Source: Qipengyuania algicida (GTDB taxonomy: Bacteria; Pseudomonadota; Alphaproteobacteria; Sphingomonadales; Sphingomonadaceae). From it: a stretch of 64,000 nucleotides of DNA. Below the pieces are notes generated by a model, which was not told the DNA's origin, ran no database searches, and saw only the letters and a program-made list of their open reading frames with translations. Within the stretch, counting starts at the first letter, position 1. Each line of letters starts with the position of its first letter. The position numbers and the translations under genes are program-made. Shown piece after piece: positions 8,117-17,647 of the stretch. The stretch is taken from positions 1-64,000 of the forward strand of contig NZ_WTYA01000012.1 of the NCBI RefSeq assembly GCF_009828025.1, in the 5' to 3' direction.

Positions 8117-9973
8117 ATGCCCGCGCTCGATCGCAGACGGTTTCTCCATGCGAGCGCAACGTCGCTCGCCACCATCGGAGTCATGAGCTCCGTGCCCGCC
8201 TGGGCGCGAGGTGCCAGCCTGACGGGGGGGCTGATGCAGCAGGGCTTCGACGAGGTGTCGGGAGCAACCATCGACCTGACGATCGGCGCCGGCCCACGTT
8301 CGGTGCAAGGTCGCCGTGGACCGGGTATCGCCGTCAACGGCAGCGTTCCCGGCCCCCTCGTGCGGCTCACAGAAGGCAGCCCGGTGCGGATCAACGTCAC
8401 CAATACGCTCGACGCCGACAGCTCGATCCACTGGCACGGGTTGCTGGTACCTTTTCAGTTCGACGGAGTTCCGGGGGTGAGCTTCCCCGGCATCAAGCCC
8501 GGACAGACCTTTACCTACGCTCTGCCGCCGATCCGCCAGGCTGGCACCTACTGGTGGCACAGCCATTCCGACCTGCAGGAACAGGCAGGGCATTACGGGC
8601 CGATCGTAATCGATCCCGCCGCGCCCGATCCGGTGCAGGCGGACCGCGATTATGTGCTTCTGCTGAGCGAGTTCACCTCGCTGATGCCGCACGCGATCAT
8701 GGACAAGCTCAAGAAGGGCGAGGGCTATTTCAACTACCAGAAGACGACCTGGACCGATGACTACCCGCTGAGCGGCGCTGACCGGCGCATGTGGGCGAAG
8801 ATGCGCATGATGCCCACCGACATCCTCGATGTGACCGGTTCGACATACACTTATCTGGCGAACGGGTTCGGGCCGAAGGAAGGGATGGAGTTCCTGTTCA
8901 ACCCGGGCGAGCGGATCCGCATCCGGGTGATCAACGGCAGTTCGATGAGCTTCTTCAACGTCCGCATCCCGGGCGCGACCATGCATATCGTCGCCGCCGA
9001 CGGCCAGAACGTGCGCCCGGTGCCGGTGGAGGAGTTCCAGATCGGCACCGCGGAAACCTATGATTTCATCGTGGAGCCGACCGGCGAGGCGATGACCATC
9101 GTCGCGGAATCGATGGACCGGTCGGGCATGGCGGTGGCGACCCTCGCCAGCCGTCCCGGCGCGCGCGCGCCGGTCCCGGCGCTGCGCGATCCGCCCCTGC
9201 TCACCATGGCCGACATGGGCATGAGCGGAATGGGCCATGGCGGAATGGCCGGCATGCAAGGTGGCGGCGGTGCGATGGCAGGAATGGACCATTCCGCCAT
9301 GGGCCACGGAAACACCGATAGCGCTACAATACCGGCAATGACCACCGCGTCCGAGCCGATGGGTGGGATGGACATGGGCGGCATGAACATGCGGGACACT
9401 TCGATGCTGCCGCCTGACGTCAAGGTGGGACCGGGACTCGACATGGTCGCGATGAACCCGGTCGACCGGATGGGTGATCCCGGCATCGGGCTCGCCGGGC
9501 TGCCGCACAAGGTGCTCACTTACAAGGATCTCGTCGCGCTCGAGCCGAACGACGATCTGCGCACACCTTCGCGGCAAATGGAGATCCACCTGACCGGCAA
9601 CATGGAGCGGTTCATGTGGTCCTTCGATGGCAAGAAGTTCAGTGCCGTGAGCGACGATCCCATCCGGTTTGCCAACAACGAACGGGTGCGGGTGAAGCTG
9701 GTGAACGACACGATGATGGCGCACCCCATCCACCTCCACGGGCACTTCTTCGAACTGGTCAACGGCTCGCCGGCCGATCGGCAGCCGCAAAAGCACACGG
9801 TGATCGTGCAGCCAGGCGGGAGCGCGATGTTCGACCTGACCGCGGACGAGCCTGGCGACTGGGCGTTCCACTGTCACCTGCTCTACCACATGCATGCCGG
9901 GATGTTTCAGATCGTCACCGTCGCCGGGGCGCCCGATACGCCGCACGACGAGCGCGGGGGAGAAAGCGAATGA
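8117..9973 (+). CDS. copA: periplasmic multicopper oxidase, CopA/PcoA family
   Basis: Oxidises periplasmic Cu(I) to the less toxic Cu(II). The 618-aa product has a twin-arginine signal (DRRRFLHASATSLATIG, residues 5-21), so it is exported folded with copper loaded. Type 2/3 copper motifs are present: HWHG (105-108), WWHSH (146-150), and C-terminal HPIHLHG and HCHLLYHMHAGM (Cys at about 586 for the type 1 site). Between the second and third cupredoxin domains, residues about 365-440 form a Met/His-rich stretch (MGMSGMGHGGMAGMQGG and similar) typical of CopA and probably binding Cu(I). The stop overlaps the copB start (ATGA). It is the first structural gene after the sigma-factor set, from which it is 57 nt away. 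Confidence 0.96.
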   Translation: MPALDRRRFLHASATSLATIGVMSSVPAWARGASLTGGLMQQGFDEVSGATIDLTIGAGPRSVQGRRGPGIAVNGSVPGPLVRLTEGSPVRINVTNTLDADSSIHWHGLLVPFQFDGVPGVSFPGIKPGQTFTYALPPIRQAGTYWWHSHSDLQEQAGHYGPIVIDPAAPDPVQADRDYVLLLSEFTSLMPHAIMDKLKKGEGYFNYQKTTWTDDYPLSGADRRMWAKMRMMPTDILDVTGSTYTYLANGFGPKEGMEFLFNPGERIRIRVINGSSMSFFNVRIPGATMHIVAADGQNVRPVPVEEFQIGTAETYDFIVEPTGEAMTIVAESMDRSGMAVATLASRPGARAPVPALRDPPLLTMADMGMSGMGHGGMAGMQGGGGAMAGMDHSAMGHGNTDSATIPAMTTASEPMGGMDMGGMNMRDTSMLPPDVKVGPGLDMVAMNPVDRMGDPGIGLAGLPHKVLTYKDLVALEPNDDLRTPSRQMEIHLTGNMERFMWSFDGKKFSAVSDDPIRFANNERVRVKLVNDTMMAHPIHLHGHFFELVNGSPADRQPQKHTVIVQPGGSAMFDLTADEPGDWAFHCHLLYHMHAGMFQIVTVAGAPDTPHDERGGESE

Positions 9974-11139
9974 AGCCGCTCCTCGCCCTACTGCTGCTGG
10001 GCGCCGCCACCCCGGCCATAGCCCAGCACACCGGGCACACCATGCCGATGGGCATGCCGATGCCTAAACCCACGCCGACGCCAACCCCGAAAGCGAGCCC
10101 CAAACCGGCTGCGCCAACAAAAAAGGCAACACCAGCCCCAGCCAGGAAAGCCGCTCCCGCCAAGAAACCCGTCACGCGACCGCAAACGGATCCAGCCGAT
10201 TCCCGGGCCTCGCCGCCGCCCGCCGAAGGCGCGATGGACCACAGCACAATGGACCATGGCGCGATGGATCAGGGGCAATTGGATCAAGGCACGGCCGGGT
10301 CCGCCGACCCCTCGATGCCCGAAGACCATGCCAGGATGGACATGGGCGCAATGGACCATTCCCAGATGGACATGGGCGCGATGGCCATGCCCATTCCCGC
10401 AACCGCCCCGCCGGCTGCGGCCGGGTCGGGACCGCCGCGCGCCGCCGACGCAATCTGGGGCGCCGAAGCCATGCGCGCGTCCCGCGAGGCCCTTCGTGAC
10501 GAGCAGGGAGGACAGAAATTCCTCTGGTTCATGGCGGACCGCGCCGAGTACCAGATGCGCGAGGGCAAGAACGGCTATCTATGGGATGTCCAGGGCTATT
10601 ACGGCGGCGACATCGACAAGTTCTGGTTCAAATCCGAGGGCGAAGGAAGCTTTGACCAGAAAGCCGAAAGCGCCGAGGTCCAGGCCCTCTACAGCCGGGC
10701 AATCAGCCCCTGGTTCAATCTGCAAGCGGGTGTTCGCCAGGACTTTGCACCACGCGATCGCACCTACGCTGTCGTGGGCGTTCAGGGGCTCGCGCCCTAT
10801 CTGTTCGATATCGACGCAGCGGCGTTCCTGTCCGACGAAGGTGATCTAACCGCACGCTTTGAAGGCGAACTTGACCAACGCATCACCCAGCGTCTGATCC
10901 TGCAGCCTCGGGCCGAAGTGAACCTGGCAGCCCAGGACATTCCGGAACTGGGCATCGGAGCGGGTCTCGATACCCTCGAGCTGGGTGTGCGGCTGCGCTA
11001 CGAAGTCGCCCGCGAGTTCGCACCATATGTAGGCGTCGAGCAAAGCTGGAAGATCGGCAAGAGCGCGGATTACGCAAGGCTGCGCGGGGAGGATCCGGGC
11101 GTGACCAACTACGTCGTCGGCATCCGGCTCTGGTTCTGA
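9970..11139 (+). CDS. copB: outer-membrane copper resistance protein CopB/PcoB
   Basis: A 389-aa protein with a Sec signal peptide (MKPLLALLLLGAATPAIAQ). After it come a His/Met start (HTGHTMPMGMPMPKP), a Lys/Pro/Ala-rich linker (about residues 30-80), Met/Asp/His repeats of the MDHSTMDHGAMDQ type (about 85-140), and then the conserved CopB domain (about 160-389), expected to be a beta-barrel ending in an aromatic residue (IRLWF). The known role is copper sequestration or export at the outer membrane together with CopA. Translation is coupled to copA by a 4-nt overlap. The Lys/Pro-rich linker is unusual in length and resembles TonB-like periplasm-spanning linkers. Confidence 0.93.
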   Translation: MKPLLALLLLGAATPAIAQHTGHTMPMGMPMPKPTPTPTPKASPKPAAPTKKATPAPARKAAPAKKPVTRPQTDPADSRASPPPAEGAMDHSTMDHGAMDQGQLDQGTAGSADPSMPEDHARMDMGAMDHSQMDMGAMAMPIPATAPPAAAGSGPPRAADAIWGAEAMRASREALRDEQGGQKFLWFMADRAEYQMREGKNGYLWDVQGYYGGDIDKFWFKSEGEGSFDQKAESAEVQALYSRAISPWFNLQAGVRQDFAPRDRTYAVVGVQGLAPYLFDIDAAAFLSDEGDLTARFEGELDQRITQRLILQPRAEVNLAAQDIPELGIGAGLDTLELGVRLRYEVAREFAPYVGVEQSWKIGKSADYARLRGEDPGVTNYVVGIRLWF

Positions 11140-11201
11140 GCGACACGTCGCAAGGATCGTTCGCCCAAAGTACGGGCCACCTCATCTATCCAAGGATTTT
11201 C

Positions 11202-11570
11202 ATGAGAAAAGTGATGTCTGGAATACTCGCTATCATCGGCAGTGCGTCGCTTCTCACTGCTGGTCCGGCTTTCGCGCACGCCAAGCTGACATCCTCTAAT
11301 CCTGCCGATCATGCTACGGTCTCCGCAGCGCCGAAGGTCATCTCTTTGACCTTCAACGAACAGCTCGTGCCGGCCTTCTCCAGGTTCGAAGTGACGATGC
11401 CCGAGCATGGAATGGCGGTTCCGGTGAAGACGTCGGTCGCAAGCGACGGTAAAACGATCGTCGGAACGCCTGCACGGGCTCTCCCGCGGGGCGCCTACAA
11501 GATTGTGTGGAGCGCGGCGACTGCCGACGGCCACAAGATGCAGGGCGAGCTGAACTTCAAGGTCGGCTGA
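11202..11570 (+). CDS. copC: periplasmic copper-binding protein CopC (YobA family)
   Basis: A 122-aa protein with a signal peptide cleaved after AFA, leaving His26 as the mature N-terminus (HAKLTSSNPAD), the N-terminal His that binds Cu(II) in CopC. The other expected ligands are visible in the C-terminal TADGHKMQGELNF motif (Asp and His). The Met-rich Cu(I) loop of some CopC proteins is reduced, so this is probably a Cu(II)-only type. It lies 62 nt after copB and 1 nt before copD, as in cop/pco operons, and is thought to deliver copper to CopD. Confidence 0.95.
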   Translation: MRKVMSGILAIIGSASLLTAGPAFAHAKLTSSNPADHATVSAAPKVISLTFNEQLVPAFSRFEVTMPEHGMAVPVKTSVASDGKTIVGTPARALPRGAYKIVWSAATADGHKMQGELNFKVG

Positions 11571-11571
11571 C

Positions 11572-12501
11572 ATGATCGAGCCGGTGGTCGTCGGCCTCAG
11601 GCTCCTGCAATATCTGGGAGCGATACTTCTGATGGGAGCATCGCTCTTTTTCGTCTATTCCGGTAGTCCAGCAACTAACCGGGAGAGTAGACTAACGGCA
11701 CCGCGCCGCCTTCTCCTGATTGTTGCCGCCGCGGTTCTCGCGGTCGCGAGCCTCGCCGCCATTGTAGCCCAGTCCAGTCTCTTCGCGGGTTCGCTGACGG
11801 GCGGTATCGATACGAACGCTTTGCGTGCAGTCGGGTTCGGAATGAAGCTCGGCTTAGCGGCGCTGGTGCGGGCAGGCGCGGCGACTGTAGCGCTGGGATT
11901 GCTCCTAATCCTGCCCTCCGGCCGCGTTACCTGGATGGCCACAGCCGCTCTTGGCTCAGTGGCCACGGTGAGTCTGGCCTGGCTGGGTCACGCGGCCGCT
12001 GCAGAGGGCTCTCTCGGTGCCGTCCATTTGGCCAGCGACGTTCTTCACGTTACCGCGGCAGCCGTCTGGATCGGTGCGCTGTTCGGATTGCTGCAGCTGC
12101 TCCTCGCCAGCCCGCAAGGCATTGGCGACCGCCAGGAGGTGCATGCAGCCTTGCATCGGTTTTCCGGCATCGGCTCGCTTGTCGTCGCGATCCTGCTGCT
12201 CACCGGTCTCGTCAACAGCTGGATGCTTGTCGGCCCCGACCATCTCGCCGGGCTTTGGACAACCCGCTATGGCCAGTTTTTGATCGTGAAGATCGTCTTG
12301 TTCGGCGCCATGATCGGCCTCGCCACCGTCAATCGTCTCCGGCTTACGCCCGCACTGGGTGACGCGATGAGCGCTGCAACTCCATCCCGCCACGCGACAT
12401 CTGCGCTCCGGCGCAGCATCGCGTTGGAAACCATCCTCGGAGTAGCGGTGCTTTTCCTGGTTGCATGGTTCGGCACCATGGCGCCGCCTGCCTCGACGTA
12501 G
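11572..12501 (+). CDS. copD: copper resistance inner-membrane protein CopD
   Basis: A 309-aa polytopic membrane protein with about eight hydrophobic segments (for example 7-27, 43-66, 85-110, 119-139, 148-170, 196-220, 235-255, 285-305) and conserved His residues (WLGHAAAAEGSLGAVHLASDVLHVTAAAVW). CopD family proteins are proposed to bring copper from CopC across the inner membrane. It is the last gene of the plus-strand copper operon, one base after copC. A hairpin follows the stop. Confidence 0.93.
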   Translation: MIEPVVVGLRLLQYLGAILLMGASLFFVYSGSPATNRESRLTAPRRLLLIVAAAVLAVASLAAIVAQSSLFAGSLTGGIDTNALRAVGFGMKLGLAALVRAGAATVALGLLLILPSGRVTWMATAALGSVATVSLAWLGHAAAAEGSLGAVHLASDVLHVTAAAVWIGALFGLLQLLLASPQGIGDRQEVHAALHRFSGIGSLVVAILLLTGLVNSWMLVGPDHLAGLWTTRYGQFLIVKIVLFGAMIGLATVNRLRLTPALGDAMSAATPSRHATSALRRSIALETILGVAVLFLVAWFGTMAPPAST

Positions 12502-12540
12502 CCACGGACGATTTCGCACAGAGCTTCATCTTGAGGTGGG

Positions 12541-12572
12541 GCCCGAGCGGAGAAGCGTGCCGCCGTTCGGGC
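12541..12572. terminator. hairpin between convergent copD and cusF
   Basis: GCCCGAGCGG (12541-12550) pairs with CCGTTCGGGC (12563-12572) with a single G-T wobble and a 12-nt loop. It lies between two convergent operons and could terminate both, although no clear U-tract follows on either strand. Confidence 0.5.
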
Positions 12573-12582
12573 CTCCAGAGGA

Positions 12583-12975
12583 CTACTTCTTGTCGATGGA
12601 CGTGATTTCACCACCGTCGTCGGTTTTGCGGAATGCGAACGTCACCTCGTCGCCCTTCGCCACCTTCTGGCGTGCCGCTTCATCGGCCGAGAAGGACATG
12701 GTCATGGCAGGCCAGGCCACTTCGGGGATCGGACCATGATCGATGGTGATCGTTTCAGTGCCCACTGCTGTGACAGTCCCTTCACCATTGCCCATCTGCT
12801 CGCCCTGGTCCGACGGCATCCTCGACATGTCCGCGCCGCCCGTTGCCGTCTGGCCGTCCGCCATCTGGCCCTCCGCCATTGGTATATCGGCGGTTTGCTC
12901 GCTGTCGTTGCCGGCATCGCAGGCGGCAAGCATTAGCGGTGCGACAAGCATCATCAGGCAGGTCGAGGTACGCAT
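12583..12975 (-). CDS. cusF: CusF-like periplasmic copper chaperone, lipoprotein form
   Basis: A 130-aa protein with a lipoprotein signal (LAAC, Cys19), a Met/Gly/Gln-rich linker (about 30-62) and a C-terminal CusF domain (about 65-130). Cu(I)/Ag(I) ligands of CusF (His36, Trp44, Met47, Met49) are matched by His80, Trp88, Met91 and Met93 with identical spacing, including the cation-pi Trp in [10 protein letters not shown]. It hands periplasmic Cu(I) to the CusCBA pump. Unlike soluble E. coli CusF it appears membrane-tethered. The start at 12975 has AAGGAGAAGA in front and lies inside the 3' end of cusA (22-nt overlap), making it the last gene of the operon. Confidence 0.92.
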   Translation of the reverse strand: MRTSTCLMMLVAPLMLAACDAGNDSEQTADIPMAEGQMADGQTATGGADMSRMPSDQGEQMGNGEGTVTAVGTETITIDHGPIPEVAWPAMTMSFSADEAARQKVAKGDEVTFAFRKTDDGGEITSIDKK

Positions 12976-15900
12976 TCTTCTTCTCCTTCGGATGGTTCGG
13001 ACGCTTTTGTCCGGGGGCGCCGCATCAGCAGGTAGGCGGCGGGAAGCACGAACATCGACAGCAGCGGCGCGGTGATCATGCCGCCGATCATCGGCGCGGC
13101 GATGCGGCTCATCACCTCCGATCCCGCGCCGGTGCCGATCAGGATCGGGAACAGGCCGGCAAGGATCACTCCAACCGTCATCGCCTTGGGCCGCACCCGC
13201 AGCAGCGCGCCTTCGCGGATCGCCTCGTCGACCTGCTCGGCCGAAGGGTTGGCCGGTCGTTCCTGCAGCGCGCCCTTCAGGTAGATCAGCATGACCACGC
13301 CGAACTCGGCCGAAACCCCCGCGAGCGCGATGAATCCCACCGCGGTCGCGACCGACTGGTTGTAGCCGAGCAGGTAGAGCAGCCAGAAGCCGCCGGTCAG
13401 CGCGAAGGGCAGCGTCCCCATGATCAGCAGCGCCTCGTCGAAGCGGCGGAAGATCAGGTAGAGCAGCAGGAAGATGATCGCGAGCGTCGCGGGTATGACG
13501 ATCTTCATCCGCTCGGCCGCGCGGGTCAGATACTCGAACTGACCGGCGTAGGCGATGCTCACGCCCGCGGGGAGATCGATTTCGGCGCCGATCCTGCCCT
13601 GCAGATCGCTCACCACCGAGGTGAGGTCGCGCCCGCGCACGTCGACATAGACATAGCTGGTCGGCCGTCCCTGCTCGCTCTTGAGCATCGGTGGTCCGCT
13701 GCTGACACCGATCCGGGCCACGCTGCCCAGGGTGATCTGCTGCCCCGACGGTGTCAGGACCGGCAAGGCCCTGATTTCATCGACGCTGTCGCGGATCTCG
13801 CGCGGATAGCGAACGTTGACCGGATAGCGCGCCAGACCTTCGACCGTGCGCGCGACATTGGCCCCGCCGATCGCGCCGGACACGATCGTCTGGACATCGG
13901 CGATACTGAGACCGTAGCGGGCCGCCGCGAGGCGATCGATCTCGACATCCACATAGCGCCCGCCGGACAATCGCTCGGCGAGCGCCGAACTCACGCCAGG
14001 CACTTGCCTGGCGACCTGTTCGATCGCCTGCGCCACCCGGTCGATCTCCTTGAGGTTTTCCCCGGAGACCTTGACCCCGATCGGGCTCTTGATCCCGGTC
14101 GCCAGCATATCGATCCGGTTGCGGATCGGCGGCACCCAGATGTTGGCGAGGCCCGGCACCCGCACCGTCCGATCGAGCTCGTCGACCAGCTTGTCGGGGG
14201 TCATGCCCTCGCGCCACTGCGCGCGGGGCTTGAAGCGGATGGTCGTCTCGAACATCGTCAGCGGGGCCGGATCGGTGGCGGTGTCGGCGCGGCCCGCCTT
14301 GCCGAACACGGTGTCGACTTCGGGCACCGACTTGATCAGCCGGTCGGTCCGCTGGAGCAACGCCGACGCCTGTCCCGGCGACAGGCCCGGCAGCGCGGTC
14401 GGCATGTAGAGCAGGTCGCCTTCATCGAGCGGCGGGAGGAATTCTCCGCCCAGTCGGCTCAGCGGAATCGCCGCGGTCAGGAACACCAGCCCTGCCATGA
14501 TCAGCGTGACCTTGGGCCTGCGCATGACCCAGTCCAGGCCCGGCCGATAGGCGCGGGTCAGCCCGCGGTTGACGGGATTGCGCTCCTCAGGCGGAATCTT
14601 ACCGCGGATCATCCAGCCCATGAGCACGGGCACGAGCGTGATCGACAGGATCGCGGCACCCGCCATCGCGTAGGTCTTGGTGAAGGCGAGCGGTGCGAAC
14701 AGCCGCCCTTCCTGGGCCTGGAGCGTGAACACCGGAATGAAGGACAAAGTGATGATCAGCAGGCTGTAGAACAACGCCGGCCCGACTTCCTTTGCGGCAT
14801 CGCCAATGACGCGCCAGCGTTCATCGCCCGCAAGTACGCCATCGGGGTTCGCATGCGTCCAGCGTTCGATGTGCTTATGCGCGTTCTCGATCATCACGAT
14901 CGCCGCATCGACCATCGCGCCGATCGCGATGGCGATGCCGCCCAGCGACATGATGTTGGCGTTCACCCCCTGGAAGCGCATCACGATGAATGCGGCGAGC
15001 ACGCCCAGCGGCAAGGTCACGATGGCGACCAGAGCCGAGCGCACATGCCACAGGAACAGGGCGCAGATCAGACCGACGACGATGAACTCCTCCGCCAGCT
15101 TGTGCGTCAGGTTCTCGACCGAAGCATCGATGAGCTTCGACCGGTCGTAAGTGGTGACGATGTCGACGCCCTCGGGCAGGCTCTTCTTGAGCACCTCGAG
15201 CCTGGCTTCGACCGCGGCAATCGCCGAGCGTGCGTCGGCGCCCTGCCGGAGAATGACGACGCCGCCCGCGACCTCGCCCTGGCCGTTGAGCTCGGCTATC
15301 CCGCGGCGCAGCTCGGGCCCGATCTGGATCGTCGCGACATCGCCGAGCGTGACCGGAATCCCGCCTCCCGCGACCCGCAACGGGATGGCGCGGAAGTCGG
15401 CGAGATTGCTCAGGTACCCCGACGAGCGCACCATGTACTCGGCCTCGCCCATCTCGATCACCGACCCGCCGGCTTCCTGGTTGGCGGCGCGGATCGCCTT
15501 GACCACGTCGGCGTGGGTCACTCCCAGCGACGCCATCCGGTAGGGTTCGAGCACGACCTGGTACTGCTTGACCATGCCGCCGATGCTGGCGACCTCGGCG
15601 ATGCCGGGAATGGTCTTGAGCTCGTAGCGCAGGAACCAGTCCTGGAGACTGCGCAGGCCGGCCAGATCGTTGCCGCCGGTGCGGTCGACCAGCGCGTATT
15701 CGTAGATCCAGCCTACACCCGTGGCGTCGGGGCCGAGCGCGCTCGTCACGCCTTCGGGCAGCCGCCCCTGTACCTGATTGAGATATTCGAGCACGCGCGA
15801 GCGCGCCCAGTATAGGTCGGTTCCGTCCTCGAAGATCACGTAGACGTAGCTGTCGCCGAAGAACGAATAGCCGCGCACCGTCTTGGCGCCGGGAACCGAC

Positions 15901-16121
15901 AGCATCGTCGTGGCGAGCGGATAGGTGACCTGGTCCTCGACCAGTCGGGGCGCCTGCCCGGGATAGTTCGAGCGAATGACGACCTGGACGTCGGACAGGT
16001 CCGGCAGCGCATCGACAGGCGTGGTCCGAACCGCCCAGAAGCCGGCGAGCGCAATCGCGACCGAGGCCAGGACGATGAACAGCCGGTTGGCGATCGAGCC
16101 TTCGATGATGCGGGCGATCAT
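12954..16121 (-). CDS. cusA: heavy-metal RND efflux pump CusA (Cu/Ag)
   Basis: Inner-membrane proton-driven transporter of a tripartite Cu(I)/Ag(I) efflux complex. The 1055-aa length and order (TM1, large periplasmic loop, TM2-6, second loop, TM7-12) are typical. The TM4 proton-relay segment [21 protein letters not shown] is of the HME-RND class. The three Met residues that carry Cu(I) in E. coli CusA (573, 623, 672) have counterparts in [19 protein letters not shown] and [10 protein letters not shown], which supports copper or silver rather than Zn/Co. The start at 16121 overlaps the cusB stop (ATGA). Confidence 0.96.
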   Translation of the reverse strand: MIARIIEGSIANRLFIVLASVAIALAGFWAVRTTPVDALPDLSDVQVVIRSNYPGQAPRLVEDQVTYPLATTMLSVPGAKTVRGYSFFGDSYVYVIFEDGTDLYWARSRVLEYLNQVQGRLPEGVTSALGPDATGVGWIYEYALVDRTGGNDLAGLRSLQDWFLRYELKTIPGIAEVASIGGMVKQYQVVLEPYRMASLGVTHADVVKAIRAANQEAGGSVIEMGEAEYMVRSSGYLSNLADFRAIPLRVAGGGIPVTLGDVATIQIGPELRRGIAELNGQGEVAGGVVILRQGADARSAIAAVEARLEVLKKSLPEGVDIVTTYDRSKLIDASVENLTHKLAEEFIVVGLICALFLWHVRSALVAIVTLPLGVLAAFIVMRFQGVNANIMSLGGIAIAIGAMVDAAIVMIENAHKHIERWTHANPDGVLAGDERWRVIGDAAKEVGPALFYSLLIITLSFIPVFTLQAQEGRLFAPLAFTKTYAMAGAAILSITLVPVLMGWMIRGKIPPEERNPVNRGLTRAYRPGLDWVMRRPKVTLIMAGLVFLTAAIPLSRLGGEFLPPLDEGDLLYMPTALPGLSPGQASALLQRTDRLIKSVPEVDTVFGKAGRADTATDPAPLTMFETTIRFKPRAQWREGMTPDKLVDELDRTVRVPGLANIWVPPIRNRIDMLATGIKSPIGVKVSGENLKEIDRVAQAIEQVARQVPGVSSALAERLSGGRYVDVEIDRLAAARYGLSIADVQTIVSGAIGGANVARTVEGLARYPVNVRYPREIRDSVDEIRALPVLTPSGQQITLGSVARIGVSSGPPMLKSEQGRPTSYVYVDVRGRDLTSVVSDLQGRIGAEIDLPAGVSIAYAGQFEYLTRAAERMKIVIPATLAIIFLLLYLIFRRFDEALLIMGTLPFALTGGFWLLYLLGYNQSVATAVGFIALAGVSAEFGVVMLIYLKGALQERPANPSAEQVDEAIREGALLRVRPKAMTVGVILAGLFPILIGTGAGSEVMSRIAAPMIGGMITAPLLSMFVLPAAYLLMRRPRTKASEPSEGEEECVPRPA

Positions 16122-17647
16122 CGGTTGTTCGTCTTCGTGATGGCAGTAATGCGCGGGCTCTTGTCCTCTTGCACGAACCGGAAGCTGACGGTGTCGCCGG
16201 GCTTGAGGCCGCGCAGCTGCGTCGGTCCCCGGGCCGCAAACGTCATCGTCATCGCCGGCCAACCGAGCGCTTCCACCGGACCATGGCGCAAGGTTACGCT
16301 ACGCGCGGTAATCTTCTCGATCGTGCCGTTTGCGCTGTACTCCTTCGGCCCCTGCCGCGGCGCCTGCTTGGTGTCGCCGCCGGAAGCACCCGCGGGCGCC
16401 ACGTCGATTCCGCGGACGTCCAGCCCCGCCAGACTGGCTTCGGAATCGAGCAGGAACTGGCCCGAGGTTATGACCTTCTCACCCGGTGCGAGGCCGGCGA
16501 GCACTTCGGTCCGGCCATTCGCCTCGCGGCCGATGCGTATTTCCGCGGGGCGATAGCCGCCGCCCCGCTGCGCCAGCATCACCAGCGCGCGTTCGCCGGT
16601 GCGGATGACCGCTTCGGACGGGATGAGCACCGCCTCGCGGCGTGCAGGCGAGAGCGACACCTGCGCGAACATTCCCGGCCGTAGCCGCAGGTCGGGATTG
16701 CGCAGCTCGGCGCGGACAGTGAGAGTGCGGCTCTGGGCCTGCGCACTGGGCAGGATGGCCGTGATCCGGCCGGCGAATTTCTCGCCGGGAAAGGCGGTCA
16801 GGGTCGCGCTCAGCGGCTGTCCCACGTGTACATCGCCGGCGAGGATTTCGGGAACCGCCGCTTCGAGCCAGATCGGATTGAGGCCGGTGATCTCGGCGAG
16901 GGTCTGGCCGGCGGACACGCTCATGCCCGACCGAACGCCGAGCATGGTGACAGCGCCCGAGGAGGGCGCGGTGATCGTGATCGTGGAGCGCGGGCTGCCG
17001 CTGCGCGCGACCGAGGATATGACCCCGTCGGGCATACCGAGGAGCCGCATCCGCTCGCGCGCCGCGCGGGTCAGCGCTTCGTCACCTGTCGCGGCGACCG
17101 CGAGGTACTCGCGCTGGGCGCCGCCCCATTCGGGGATCAGCAGATCGACGAGCGGTGTTCCCTGGCGAATGATATCGTCGGGCGCGAGGCCGTAGGTGCG
17201 CTGCACGAAGCCGCTCGCGCGCGGTTGCACGATCGATACCTGACGGGCGTTGTAGGCGAGCGTGCCGGTCACATTCGTCTCGGGCTCGAGCACGCCGATC
17301 TCGGCCTGCGCCGTGCGTACGCCGAAATTCTGCACCAGCGTGGGATCGATGCTGACCCCGCCCGCGCTCGCCGCGTCTCCGCCGGTGCATTTCGCCACCA
17401 GCTGCATGTCCATGAAGGGCGATTTGCCCGGCTTGTCGAAGTGCTGGTCGGGCTTCATCGGGTCGTACCAGTACGCCACCTGCTCGCACCCCGATTCGGC
17501 TGCGGCCTTGCCGCCGCCGGAATTGCCGCCCGGCTCCTGACCGAGCGTTGCAAGGCCGTAACCGGCGCCAAGGCTCACGAGGGCGATCCCGGCGGCAAGC
17601 GTGTAGGACTTCTGACGCGGTGTCAGGCGTTGCCAGGCGGCCTTCAT
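16118..17647 (-). CDS. cusB: CusB membrane-fusion protein with N-terminal metal-binding domain and C-terminal CusF domain
   Basis: Periplasmic adaptor linking CusA to CusC. In order: an N-terminal membrane anchor (about 15-35); a heavy-metal-binding domain ([23 protein letters not shown], about 60-87); the barrel-sandwich and alpha-helical adaptor domains (to about residue 400); and a C-terminal CusF-type domain (about 430-505). The latter has His455, Trp463, Met466 and Met468 at the spacing of CusF ligands. So a copper chaperone is fused to the adaptor even though a separate cusF lies in the same operon. The 509-aa length exceeds E. coli CusB (about 407) because of this. It overlaps cusC and cusA by 4 nt each, giving strict coupling. 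Confidence 0.95.
   Translation of the reverse strand: MKAAWQRLTPRQKSYTLAAGIALVSLGAGYGLATLGQEPGGNSGGGKAAAESGCEQVAYWYDPMKPDQHFDKPGKSPFMDMQLVAKCTGGDAASAGGVSIDPTLVQNFGVRTAQAEIGVLEPETNVTGTLAYNARQVSIVQPRASGFVQRTYGLAPDDIIRQGTPLVDLLIPEWGGAQREYLAVAATGDEALTRAARERMRLLGMPDGVISSVARSGSPRSTITITAPSSGAVTMLGVRSGMSVSAGQTLAEITGLNPIWLEAAVPEILAGDVHVGQPLSATLTAFPGEKFAGRITAILPSAQAQSRTLTVRAELRNPDLRLRPGMFAQVSLSPARREAVLIPSEAVIRTGERALVMLAQRGGGYRPAEIRIGREANGRTEVLAGLAPGEKVITSGQFLLDSEASLAGLDVRGIDVAPAGASGGDTKQAPRQGPKEYSANGTIEKITARSVTLRHGPVEALGWPAMTMTFAARGPTQLRGLKPGDTVSFRFVQEDKSPRITAITKTNNR

Noticed and set aside
7871-9946. A 691-codon minus-strand frame opposite the sigma factor and copA
   Set aside because: Shadow frame; His/Arg-rich with no domain, opposite clear genes.
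12843-15815. A 990-codon open frame on the plus strand opposite cusA
   Set aside because: Antisense shadow of a high-GC coding region: composition is dominated by Arg, Asp, His and Gly and it lies opposite the unmistakable CusA. No ribosome-binding site.
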